Shown one piece after another: positions 28,782 through 35,364 of a stretch of 64,000 nucleotides of DNA. The position numbers and the translations under genes were made by a program. The stretch lies in the NCBI RefSeq assembly GCF_014905555.1, contig NZ_BNGS01000001.1, positions 558,001 through 622,000 of the forward strand, written 5' to 3'. Below the pieces are notes generated by a model. It did no database searches, had not been told where the DNA came from, and saw nothing but the letters and a program-made list of their open reading frames with translations. The stretch comes from Streptomyces sp. Y2F8-2. Lineage in GTDB: Bacteria; Actinomycetota; Actinomycetes; Streptomycetales; Streptomycetaceae. Every line of letters begins with the position of its first letter. The stretch's first letter is position 1.

Positions 28782-28812
28782 GGTGCGGCCACGGTCGCCC
28801 CGTGGCCGCACC
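28782..28812. terminator. Bidirectional hairpin terminator
   Basis: Perfect 13-bp stem (28782-28794 with 28800-28812) and 5-nt loop, between the MFS gene and the converging secreted-protein operon. Confidence 0.8.
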
Positions 28813-28906
28813 GAGCGGCAGGCCCGCTGCCCGGGAGGGCCGAAGTCCGCCGACGACGGTCAGGGGTCGCTGCTGTCGGCGGCGCCCTCGGCCGTCTTCC
28901 AGGGCA

Positions 28907-29347
28907 TCAGTTGAGCACCTGCTGGGTGACGACGATGTGACCCTGGTCGGGATTGAGGACGCCGCCGAGCCGGCTGAAGGCTCCGTCCGTCAGGTCCAGG
29001 CACTTGGGTTCCTGGGGCGTCTGCTGGAAGGTGCCGCGGTCGTTGATGCGGACCACCAGGGACCTGCCGTTCGCCACGTTCGTGACCTTCACCCTGGTCC
29101 CGAAGGGAAGTTGCGGGTTGCGGGTCAGGGAGGTGGCAGCGGTGTCCGCGTTGTTGTCGAAGACCTCGCCGCTGGCGGTCAGCGCGCCGGCCGGTACGGG
29201 GCCGTAGTGCGTCGCCCAGCACTGGCCGGCGGCTGCCTGGGCGGTGCCCGCGGCAGGCGTGGCGGTGGCGGTGGGCGCCATCACCAGGAGCGCACCGAGC
29301 GCAGCGGCCCCGACGGCAGGGCGGACGAAGGGTATTGCACGACTCAT
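28907..29347 (-). CDS. Secreted RlpA/barwin-like double-psi beta-barrel protein
   Basis: 146 residues from ATG 29347. Signal peptide to about residue 39 ([17 protein letters not shown]), then a single compact domain: [61 protein letters not shown] and the [12 protein letters not shown] end. GxRVxVTNxxNGxSxxVRINDRG is the hallmark of the DPBB fold of RlpA, expansins and barwin/PR-4. The catalytic Asp (NDRG) is kept; there is no SPOR domain. It could be a wall-loosening or glycan-binding protein. Last gene of a four-gene secreted set, with 108 bp of purine-rich DNA before it. Confidence 0.88.
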   Translation of the reverse strand: MSRAIPFVRPAVGAAALGALLVMAPTATATPAAGTAQAAAGQCWATHYGPVPAGALTASGEVFDNNADTAATSLTRNPQLPFGTRVKVTNVANGRSLVVRINDRGTFQQTPQEPKCLDLTDGAFSRLGGVLNPDQGHIVVTQQVLN

Positions 29348-29387
29348 CGCTTTTCTTGCCTCTCTCGGACGTCGTCGTATGGATGAC

Positions 29388-29438
29388 GGACGGAAGACGG
29401 AAGGAAGGAAGAGGAAAGACGGAAGGAAGGAGAGGAAT
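29388..29438. repeat. GGAA-rich purine tract in the spacer before the RlpA-like gene
   Basis: About 50 bp almost purely of GGAAG/GGAAAGAC units on the plus strand (CU-rich in the minus-strand transcript), between the GH128 stop and the RlpA-like start. It is unlike the surrounding GC-balanced sequence and codes for nothing obvious. Confidence 0.6.
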
Positions 29439-29455
29439 CCGCGCGGGAACGGGGG

Positions 29456-30316
29456 TCAGCCCGCCGCCCGGTACGCGGCGCCCGCCTGCGTGGCGGTGGT
29501 GCCGTTGTAGAGACCGGTGCCGTCGCCGCGGCTCGTGGAGAGCGTGAACCACGCGTACCGTTCGACGTACGACAGCGACTGGAGCAGGTCGGTCGACTGT
29601 TTGATGAACGCCGCCTGCTGGGCCTGCGTCGGATACCTCGGCGTACCGGACGAGAAGTCGATCAGCGCGTACTCGGTGATCCAGACGGGCTTGTTGTAGC
29701 GTTCGTGGACGCTTTGGATGTACGTCCAGAACTGGCCGACCGCGTTGGCGGTGTTGAAGTCGGCGCCGTACCAGTGCAGTGGGATGAAGTCGACTCGGTA
29801 GCCGCGCGAGGCCGCGCCCTGCAGGAAGCGGTCCAGCCAGCTGCCGGCGGCGTTCGCGCCGGTCGCCACCGCGGGCGCGCCGAGTCTGAGACCGGTCGAC
29901 TGCAGCCGCGGCCACAGATCGAGCGCCTGCTGCACGGTCATGTTGGCCTGTCCCGCCATGTCGGGTTCGTTGAAGCCGAGCAGGGTGCTGCCCTGCTGCT
30001 TCGCCTGGTTGAGCTCCGCGTCCGTGACCGAGCCCGGCCCCCAGATCATGGGGACGAACTCGACGCCCGCGGGCGCCGTTATCTGCCCTCGGCCCGAGGA
30101 CCAGGTGTAGAACCAGCCCACCTTGGAGTCGGCGAGGTCCTGGGTGACCCCGCTGAAGTTCCAGGCGCTGATGCCCTTCTTCTTCACGGCGGCGGCCGCC
30201 GTGTCCGGCACCGCCGGCGCGGTGGCTGCGCTTGCCCGGCCGCCCACGGCGAGCCCGGCCGGAAGCGAGAGCAGCCCGGCGACGACGCTCCTTCTGCGCA
30301 GGGAGTCCGACGGCAT
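29456..30316 (-). CDS. Secreted GH128-type endo-beta-1,3-glucanase (asl1-like)
   Basis: 286 residues from ATG 30316 behind GGGAG. Signal peptide with twin arginines (SLRRRSVVAGLLSLPAGLAVGG), possibly Tat-exported. TIM-barrel domain with KKGISAWNFSG, FVPMIWGP, LLGFNEPDMAGQANM (acid/base Glu) and KPVWITEYALIDF (nucleophile Glu): the GH128/'glycosyl hydrolase catalytic core' pattern. GH128 enzymes cut beta-1,3-glucan, the main fungal wall polymer. The start lies two bases after the upstream thaumatin-like stop, so the two are coupled. Confidence 0.88.
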   Translation of the reverse strand: MPSDSLRRRSVVAGLLSLPAGLAVGGRASAATAPAVPDTAAAAVKKKGISAWNFSGVTQDLADSKVGWFYTWSSGRGQITAPAGVEFVPMIWGPGSVTDAELNQAKQQGSTLLGFNEPDMAGQANMTVQQALDLWPRLQSTGLRLGAPAVATGANAAGSWLDRFLQGAASRGYRVDFIPLHWYGADFNTANAVGQFWTYIQSVHERYNKPVWITEYALIDFSSGTPRYPTQAQQAAFIKQSTDLLQSLSYVERYAWFTLSTSRGDGTGLYNGTTATQAGAAYRAAG

Positions 30317-30318
30317 GC

Positions 30319-31128
30319 TCAGGCTCCCTTGTGGAACTCGACGGTGAAGCCGTTGCACCGGCTGCACTGCTGCATCACCTGGTTGCCGGGTTCCTGGTCC
30401 TGCTTCGACCAGCCGTAGGCTCGCGGGCAGTTGGTCGCGATCATGTCGCTGTAGGCGGTCTTGGCATCGCGGTTGGGGTTGGTGCAGAGCATGGGCGTGC
30501 CGTCCGCCCACCGGGTCAGATCGGCGGCCGGGCACTTCGGCAGCAGGTTCTGGGAGCAGCCCTGGGTGGCGCAGCCGCCGCCGCTTCCGGTCACGTTCAC
30601 CGGGGTGATGGTGATCGGCACGGAGAAGGCGTTGACGTAGCTGACGTCGTACCAGGGCGCGAGGCCGTCGGCGCTGTCGAAGTTGAACTCCGCGAGGCTG
30701 ACGGGTTGTTCGGTCTTGTTCGGGTCGCACTTCTGGGCGTACACGCCGCAGTCGCCGAGTTGGCAGTGGAAGGTGCTGCCGACGGTGCCGCCGCATCCCA
30801 TGCGGGCGAAGAACTTCCCGCGCCAGTGGCCGGGCGCCGCGGTCTCGGGGATCGTCACGGTCGCCGACTGGCCGGGGTCCAGGATCGGCAGTCCGGTCAG
30901 CGGCTTCGAGCCGTCGTCGTTGACGGTGCTGCCGATCCAGATCCGGCGTCCGGTGTGGTTGACGAAGGTGACGGTGTGGTTGGTGGCGGCCGCTGCGGCG
31001 GGCACCACCCGGTGGGCGGCGGCGCCCGCAGACGTCTTCGTGTGGGTCTGCGCGGGCGTCTGGTGCGGTGCCAGGGCCACCAGCAGGGCGGCGGCCACGG
31101 CGGCCAGAGTGGTCAGGATTCTGCGCAC
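30319..31128 (-). CDS. Secreted thaumatin-like (PR-5 family) protein
   Basis: 269 residues from GTG 31128 behind GGAGGAG. Signal peptide to about residue 50, then a thaumatin fold: TVTFVNHTGRRIWIGS, APGHWRGKFFARMGCGG, CQLGDCG, QPVSLAEFNFDSADGLAPWYDVSYVNAFSVPITITP (the conserved acidic-cleft PVSxAEFxxD..YDVSxVxxFxxP motif) and a Cys-rich C-terminal part with NCPRAYGWSKQD. In plants such proteins permeabilise or bind fungal walls; bacterial copies are scattered and little studied. Mid-operon between the chitinase and the glucanase. Confidence 0.92.
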   Translation of the reverse strand: MRRILTTLAAVAAALLVALAPHQTPAQTHTKTSAGAAAHRVVPAAAAATNHTVTFVNHTGRRIWIGSTVNDDGSKPLTGLPILDPGQSATVTIPETAAPGHWRGKFFARMGCGGTVGSTFHCQLGDCGVYAQKCDPNKTEQPVSLAEFNFDSADGLAPWYDVSYVNAFSVPITITPVNVTGSGGGCATQGCSQNLLPKCPAADLTRWADGTPMLCTNPNRDAKTAYSDMIATNCPRAYGWSKQDQEPGNQVMQQCSRCNGFTVEFHKGA

Positions 31129-31173
31129 AACTCCTCCGTCGCGCGAGTCATGAAGAGCGGTACGAAGGTGGCT

Positions 31174-31911
31174 TCAGCAGGTCACCCTGTCGCCCGGGGT
31201 CACGCCGAGGATCTGCGCGAACTGCCGGTAGAGGTTGATCCGGTCCTGCATCTCGGCGGGGTTGCGGCCGTTGCACTCGACGGCGCCGTTGATGCTGCGG
31301 ATGGTCTCGCCGAACCCGGCCCCGGAGACCATGGCCTGGTGGGGTGTCATCGTGCCCGGACCGGACTGGGTGTTCCAGTACCACAGCGCGGTCTTCCAGG
31401 AGACCTGGCCGTCCGTCGCCACCAGGTCCGGCTGGTGCAGCAGGTCGATCCCCAGCGCGTCGCCCGCCGCCTTGTAGTTGAAGTTCCAGCTGAGCTGGAG
31501 CGGGCCGCGCCCGTAGTACGCCGCCTGTCCGGCCGGGCAGCCGTAGGGGCGCGTCGTGTCGCAGTACGTCGGCCAGTTGGCGGTGTTCTGCTCCTTGATG
31601 TACCGCAGGCCGCCGGTTTCGTGGCCGACGTTCGCCAGGAAGGCCGCCGCCTCCAGCTTCCGGTCCCGGTCGTTGCCGGTGTGCGCGAAGGCGGGGTACG
31701 CGCCGGTCGCGTTGGCCAGCGCGTCGTAGGTGTAGAAGGCGTTCTTGTTCGGGAACATCTGCTGGAACTGGGCCCGGGTCACGACGAAGTCGGCCGCGTC
31801 CGCCCGCGCCGGCACGCCGACCTGGGAGGCGGCGGCCGAGGTGGGCAGGACGAGCGCCGAGACGGCTGCCGCCGCGGCGGCAGCGGCCACGAGGGCACGT
31901 CGAATGCGCAT
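31174..31911 (-). CDS. Secreted GH19 chitinase
   Basis: 245 residues from ATG 31911 with GGAGAG six bases upstream. Signal peptide (RIRRALVAAAAAAAAVSALVLPTSAAA), then a single GH19 catalytic domain: FPNKNAFYTYDAL, AAFLANVGHETGGLRYIKE with the catalytic Glu in HETGG, YCDTTRPYGCPAGQAAYYGRGPLQLSWNFNY and a C-terminal disulfide segment. There is no chitin-binding module. GH19 chitinases of Streptomyces are antifungal, cutting chitin in hyphal tips. First gene of the secreted set, with a DasR-like site upstream. Confidence 0.95.
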   Translation of the reverse strand: MRIRRALVAAAAAAAAVSALVLPTSAAASQVGVPARADAADFVVTRAQFQQMFPNKNAFYTYDALANATGAYPAFAHTGNDRDRKLEAAAFLANVGHETGGLRYIKEQNTANWPTYCDTTRPYGCPAGQAAYYGRGPLQLSWNFNYKAAGDALGIDLLHQPDLVATDGQVSWKTALWYWNTQSGPGTMTPHQAMVSGAGFGETIRSINGAVECNGRNPAEMQDRINLYRQFAQILGVTPGDRVTC

Positions 31912-32285
31912 GACTGTCTCTCCTGAGGGATTGGGGGGTGGCTCGCGTGAGGCTTCGGCAACGTTGTCAGCAGCTCATTGTTGAGTGCATGACAGCAGCG
32001 CCTCACGGGATCTCCTGAGAGCGCTCACAGGATCTGACGGGCCCTATGACAACCATCCGGGCAGGAACCTGTCAATGGTCCGGACCACATGTCGCGCCTT
32101 TCCGGACATCCTGCGGCCCCGCCGCAGGTGGGGCCAACTCCGCGTGCGCCGACACCCGTTGATGCCGGTCATGTGGCGGGTTCGGTTCCACTTGTGCGGG
32201 GAGCGGGGTCCGGACGGGGTGGATCACCAAAGGTGGGGACGGCCGATCATCGGCCGGATCATGCCTTCTGCTCCCGTGAAGAGCG
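31912..32285. other. 374-bp intergenic region upstream of the GH19 chitinase
   Basis: No gene seen. It holds the DasR-like site at 32074 and a perfect 7-bp-arm palindrome GGCCGATCATCGGCC at 32241-32255 just beyond the CGNR stop, plus several TGACA/TGTCA elements around 31986-32075 that may form the promoter. Confidence 0.55.
32074..32089 (-). promoter_or_regulatory. DasR-responsive (dre)-like site upstream of the chitinase operon
   Basis: AATGGTCCGGACCACA matches the dre consensus ACTGGTCTAGACCAGT at 11 of 16 positions, with the TGGTC..GACCA core perfect. It lies 163 nt upstream of the GH19 start. DasR, the GlcNAc-responsive GntR repressor, controls chitinase genes in Streptomyces, so the match is plausible in context. 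Confidence 0.55.
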
Positions 32286-32909
32286 TCACGCCTCCTCGGC
32301 CCGGCGTGCCCGAAGCGTGCGGACCTTGTGCCGGTTGCCGCAGTGCTCCATCGAGCACCAGCGGCGGCGGCCCGGGCGGGACGTGTCGGCGTACACCAAC
32401 TGGCAGTCCTCGGCGGCGCACATGCGGATGCGGTCCGCGAAGGGGCCGGTGAGCAGGTCCACGGCGTCCCGGGCCACTGTGGACAGCAGTTGCGTGCCAC
32501 TGCCGGGGCCGGCCCAGGTGCGCGTGCCGTCCGCGTCGATCGCCGGGACGAGGGGAGGCCGCCGGGCGGCCTCGTTGATGAGACGTACGTCGTCGAGGGC
32601 GGCCGGCGACGTCCCTTCCGTCCGCGCGAGAACGACCCGCCACAGCGCGTCGCGCACCCTCCGAGCCGCCGCCACCTCCCCCTGTGTGATCTGCAGGACC
32701 GGCGTCGGCGCCAGCCGGGACCGCCGCGCCCACCGGACCAGATCCGCCGGCTCGTGCAGCACCTCGTAGCGCCGGAAGACCCCCGGCCCGCCGGTGGGCA
32801 GCAACTCCAGGCTCAAGGCTCCCGCGTCGAAGCGGAACTCGGCCCCGGTACGCGACCGCAGCACGAGTCCGGGCGTACCGGCGGCCCGCCTTCTGGACGA
32901 CGACTCCAT
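32286..32909 (-). CDS. CGNR zinc-finger domain transcriptional regulator
   Basis: 207 residues from ATG 32909. N-terminal ABATE-like domain (RSRTGAEFRFDAGALSLELLPTGG) and a C-terminal CGNR zinc finger: MCAAEDCQLVYADTSRPGRRRWCSMEHCGNRHKVRTLRARR, with the four Cys (CxxxxC..CxxxxCGNR) all present. Members are likely DNA-binding regulators. The start codon lies inside a 27-bp palindrome that also contains the start of the divergent VOC gene, so both transcripts are probably leaderless and the protein probably autoregulates. Confidence 0.9.
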   Translation of the reverse strand: MESSSRRRAAGTPGLVLRSRTGAEFRFDAGALSLELLPTGGPGVFRRYEVLHEPADLVRWARRSRLAPTPVLQITQGEVAAARRVRDALWRVVLARTEGTSPAALDDVRLINEAARRPPLVPAIDADGTRTWAGPGSGTQLLSTVARDAVDLLTGPFADRIRMCAAEDCQLVYADTSRPGRRRWCSMEHCGNRHKVRTLRARRAEEA

Positions 32910-32933
32910 GTAACCAATATAAATGGTTACATG
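32907..32933. promoter_or_regulatory. Perfect palindrome spanning both start codons of a divergent pair
   Basis: Arms CATGTAACCA (32907-32916) and TGGTTACATG (32924-32933), spacer ATATAAA. The left arm contains the CGNR start (minus, 32907-32909) and the right arm the VOC start (plus, 32931-32933). With only 21 bp between the start codons, no ribosome-binding site fits, implying leaderless mRNAs. Confidence 0.8.
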
Positions 32934-33389
32934 GCAGCCCCACTGGACTGGAAACTGGTCGTCGACACGCACGACGCCCCCGTCCTCGCGGACTTCTGGG
33001 CGGCGGCGCTGGGGTACGAGGTGGAGGACAACAGCGCACTGATCAACCGTCTGCTGACAGCCGGTCAGCTTCCGGAGGAGGCGGTAGCGGAGCACAACGG
33101 CACTCGGATCTTCCGGGGCTTCGCCGCCATCCGGCACCCGGACGACCCGTACGACAAGGAGACGGGCATCGGCCGGGGCCGCCGCATCCTCTTCCAGGAC
33201 GTCCCCGAACCGAAGTCCGCCAAGAACCGCCTCCACCTCGACGTGCACGCCGGCCCGGACGCCCGGGACACGACGGCCGCCCGTCTGGAGTCCCTGGGCG
33301 CGACCCGCGTCAGGGAGGTGGACAAGGGCCCGGCCGGGCACTGGTGGGTCATGCGGGACCCGGAGGGCAACGAGTTCTGCGTCGCCTAG
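32931..33389 (+). CDS. VOC (glyoxalase/bleomycin-resistance fold) family protein
   Basis: 152 residues from ATG 32931. Two beta-alpha-beta-beta-beta modules: LDWKLVVDTHDAPVLADFWAAALGYEVE at the N-terminus, NRLHLDVHAGPDARD in the middle and VMRDPEGNEFCVA at the end, the usual Glyoxalase_6-like pattern. The substrate is unknown; relatives include sequestering and detoxifying proteins. It shares a palindromic control region with the CGNR regulator, so regulator and VOC protein probably form a small inducible response unit. Confidence 0.9.
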   Translation: MAAPLDWKLVVDTHDAPVLADFWAAALGYEVEDNSALINRLLTAGQLPEEAVAEHNGTRIFRGFAAIRHPDDPYDKETGIGRGRRILFQDVPEPKSAKNRLHLDVHAGPDARDTTAARLESLGATRVREVDKGPAGHWWVMRDPEGNEFCVA

Positions 33390-33677
33390 CCGCCTGGCCC
33401 TGAACGTGTTCGGAACGGCCCGACGCCCACCCGAGGGACGGTGGCCCGTCGAGCGGCCGCCCGAGCACCTCCAGGCCGCCTCTGCCACGACTTCGGACCA
33501 TCCGGCGGCGGCAGGCCACGCCCAGGGCGTCGAGTCGCTCGTAGTGGACGGCCATCCGCCGCTCGGAGTCGGCGAAGCCCCGCTCCTGCGGCGCGCCTCG
33601 GGAGCTTCGCGGAGGAGCGCGCCGGTCAGGACAGCGGCGCGCAGTCACCGGCTGCCGGAGCAGACCGCCTTGGCGCT
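33390..33677. other. 288-bp spacer without a convincing gene
   Basis: Short open frames exist on both strands (plus 33406-33681; minus 33349-33648), but neither has a ribosome-binding site or a recognisable domain. The minus-strand frame (ERRMAVHYERLDALGVACRRRM) could be a gene remnant. No terminator hairpin was identified. Confidence 0.4.
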
Positions 33678-34679
33678 CTAGGACACGGCGGAAGCCGTCG
33701 GGGCGGGGTCGTTCTCCCGGATGGGTGGGGCGGCGGGGTCGTTCTCCCGGGTGCTCGTGGCGGCGGTGCCCGTGTGGGCGGCCAGGGCCTTCTCCAGACG
33801 CCGGATGTGGTAGTACTGCACCCGCGTGGTGCGCTGCAGGGCCATGACCGCACCGAGGAACTGGTCCATCTCGGCGGCCCGGGTGAGGATGTCGTCGGGT
33901 ACGTTCTCGTCCCGCAGGCAGGCTTCCGCGTCCTGAGCGAGTACGGCGTGCGCCCAGCCACGGGTGATCGGCTTGTACAGACCCGGGTGTTTGACCACGA
34001 TCCGCGCCCGGATGGCGAGGTCGTTCTCCGCGGCTTCCAGATGCAGTCCGGTGTCCTTGTTGCGCGCCCCGAACAGCGGCTCATGGATGTGGTGGGCGTC
34101 GAAGCCGTGCTCGACGCAGCCGATCCAGAAGTCCCAGTCCTCCCCCGCTCTCATGCTCTCGTCGTACCCGCCCACGGCCTGCCACGCCTCACGGCGGTAC
34201 AGCGAGCAGTAGAACATGATCAGCCGCTGGAGCATCAGTTCCCGGCTGTAGGCGGGGAGGGGCATCGCCTGCGGGGGCAGGTCGTCGTCGGTGAAGGTGA
34301 AGACGTCCGTCGACGCGATGGCGATGCCGGGGTCGCCGTCCAGGACCGCGACAGTCTTCTCCAGCATCGTGGGCGCGATCACGTCGTCGGCGTCGAGCGG
34401 AAGGATGTAGCGGCCGGCGGCCGCCTCGATCCCGGTGTTGCGGGCGGCGGAGACTCCGGCGTTGGCCTGCTGGAGCAGCCGGATGCACCGGTCGGGGTGG
34501 CGGGCGATCAGGCCCTTCGCCACCTCGGCGGTGTCGTCGGTGCTGCCGTCGTCGACGATGACGAGTTCCCAGTCACGGAACGTCTGGGCGACGACGCTGG
34601 ACACCGCGTCGGGCAGATAGCGGGCGTAGTCGTGGCAGGGGATGACCACCGAGACCACAGGGTCGAAACCGTGGGGCAT
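33678..34679 (-). CDS. Family 2 glycosyltransferase
   Basis: 333 residues from ATG 34679. GT-A fold: VVSVVIPCHDYARYLPDAVSSVVAQ, VDDGSTDD (43-49), ANAGVSAARNTGIEAAAGRYILPLDADDV (DAD at 96-98), YDESMRAGEDWDFWIGCVEHG. Soluble, no membrane helix. The C-terminus carries a duplicated RENDPA motif (33690-33750) encoded by a near-exact DNA repeat. It transfers a sugar from a nucleotide-sugar to an unknown acceptor. Third gene of a same-strand series after a GT fusion and a small repeat protein. Confidence 0.88.
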   Translation of the reverse strand: MPHGFDPVVSVVIPCHDYARYLPDAVSSVVAQTFRDWELVIVDDGSTDDTAEVAKGLIARHPDRCIRLLQQANAGVSAARNTGIEAAAGRYILPLDADDVIAPTMLEKTVAVLDGDPGIAIASTDVFTFTDDDLPPQAMPLPAYSRELMLQRLIMFYCSLYRREAWQAVGGYDESMRAGEDWDFWIGCVEHGFDAHHIHEPLFGARNKDTGLHLEAAENDLAIRARIVVKHPGLYKPITRGWAHAVLAQDAEACLRDENVPDDILTRAAEMDQFLGAVMALQRTTRVQYYHIRRLEKALAAHTGTAATSTRENDPAAPPIRENDPAPTASAVS

Positions 34680-34815
34680 GAGCCGTCTTTCGCTCGGAAC
34701 GGAAGGGGGGGACGAGGAGCGAGGACCACGGGCGGCAGGCCTGCGCGATGTCGGGCGCGGGCGGCCCCCCCGGCCCTGCGTCAGGGCCACGTCGCAGCGG
34801 ACCCGCCGATCACTG

Positions 34816-35214
34816 CTAGCCGATACGCAGGCCGGACGCGTAGGAGCGGTCGGCGTAGTCGGAGTAGTTGCCGGAGCCGTGGTGACCGTGGTGGTGACCG
34901 TAGTCACAGATGATCACATTGGACATGGACGGGCAGCAGTGGCTGTAGTCACTGATGGTGACGTTGGCCATGGACGGGCAGCAGTGGCTGTAGTCGCTGA
35001 TGGTGACGTTGGCCAGGTTCTTGCAGGGTCGCTCCGCCCCCGGTATGAGGGTGGCGTCGCCGCTCATCGGCTGCCCTTGGTGCGCGTACGGGGCCGACGC
35101 CGTCAGGGTGTCCTGACCGAGAGCAGAGGCGTAGGCGGCCTCCGCGGTGTTGAGTAGTCCGGCGGTTGCCAGTGCGGCCGGGAGTGCCAGCGAGGACATG
35201 ACACGAGCTTTCAC
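34816..35214 (-). CDS. Small secreted Cys/His-rich tandem-repeat protein, novel
   Basis: 132 residues from GTG 35214 with GGAAGG seven bases upstream. Sec signal peptide (about residues 1-27, ending NTAEAA). After a linker and Cys64, two copies of ANVTISDYSHCCPSM (68-82, 83-97) are followed by a divergent third, SNVIICDYGHHHGHH (98-112), then a Tyr/Ser/Gly tail (SGNYSDYADRSYASGLRIG). The mature part has six Cys and a His cluster that could bind metal; the NVT and NYS triplets look like glycosylation sequons, though bacteria rarely use them. I recognise no family. It lies between two glycosyltransferase genes on the same strand. Confidence 0.75.
   Translation of the reverse strand: MKARVMSSLALPAALATAGLLNTAEAAYASALGQDTLTASAPYAHQGQPMSGDATLIPGAERPCKNLANVTISDYSHCCPSMANVTISDYSHCCPSMSNVIICDYGHHHGHHGSGNYSDYADRSYASGLRIG
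34924..35013 (-). repeat. Two 45-bp tandem repeats in the small secreted protein gene
   Basis: Units 34924-34968 and 34969-35013 differ at one base of 45. They encode ANVTISDYSHCCPSM twice; a third, diverged unit follows at the protein level. The near identity indicates a recent duplication. Confidence 0.92.
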
Positions 35215-35300
35215 GGTAGTGCCTTCCTGTCGGGGAAGCTGCCCCGGCATGCCGGCGGCCTTCACGGCAGGGGCAGCAGCGCCACAGTAGGATTTGCATA

Positions 35301-35328
35301 CATAGCGTGGCAAAATGATTACGCTATG
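35301..35328 (-). promoter_or_regulatory. Inverted repeat in the promoter region of the repeat-protein gene
   Basis: Perfect 8-bp arms CATAGCGT (35301-35308) and ACGCTATG (35321-35328) with a 12-nt AT-rich spacer, about 90-115 nt upstream of the GTG start, in DNA much richer in A/T than its surroundings. Probable operator with the promoter. Confidence 0.5.
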
Positions 35329-35364
35329 CGAGTGGCGGGGGGCGACGTAGCGGCACCGTGCCGC

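Noticed and set aside
32241..32255. GGCCGATCATCGGCC palindrome considered as terminator of the CGNR gene
   Set aside because: The single-base loop makes a poor RNA hairpin; it may be a protein site but there is no support, so it was not listed alone.
33349..33681. Open frames on both strands after the VOC gene
   Set aside because: No ribosome-binding site, no domain and the two frames overlap; at most a remnant.
34816..35214. Repeat protein considered as a classical cytosolic RiPP precursor
   Set aside because: It has a Sec signal peptide and no leader/core boundary or radical-SAM, LanM or YcaO gene nearby; a secreted, possibly glycosylated protein fits better.
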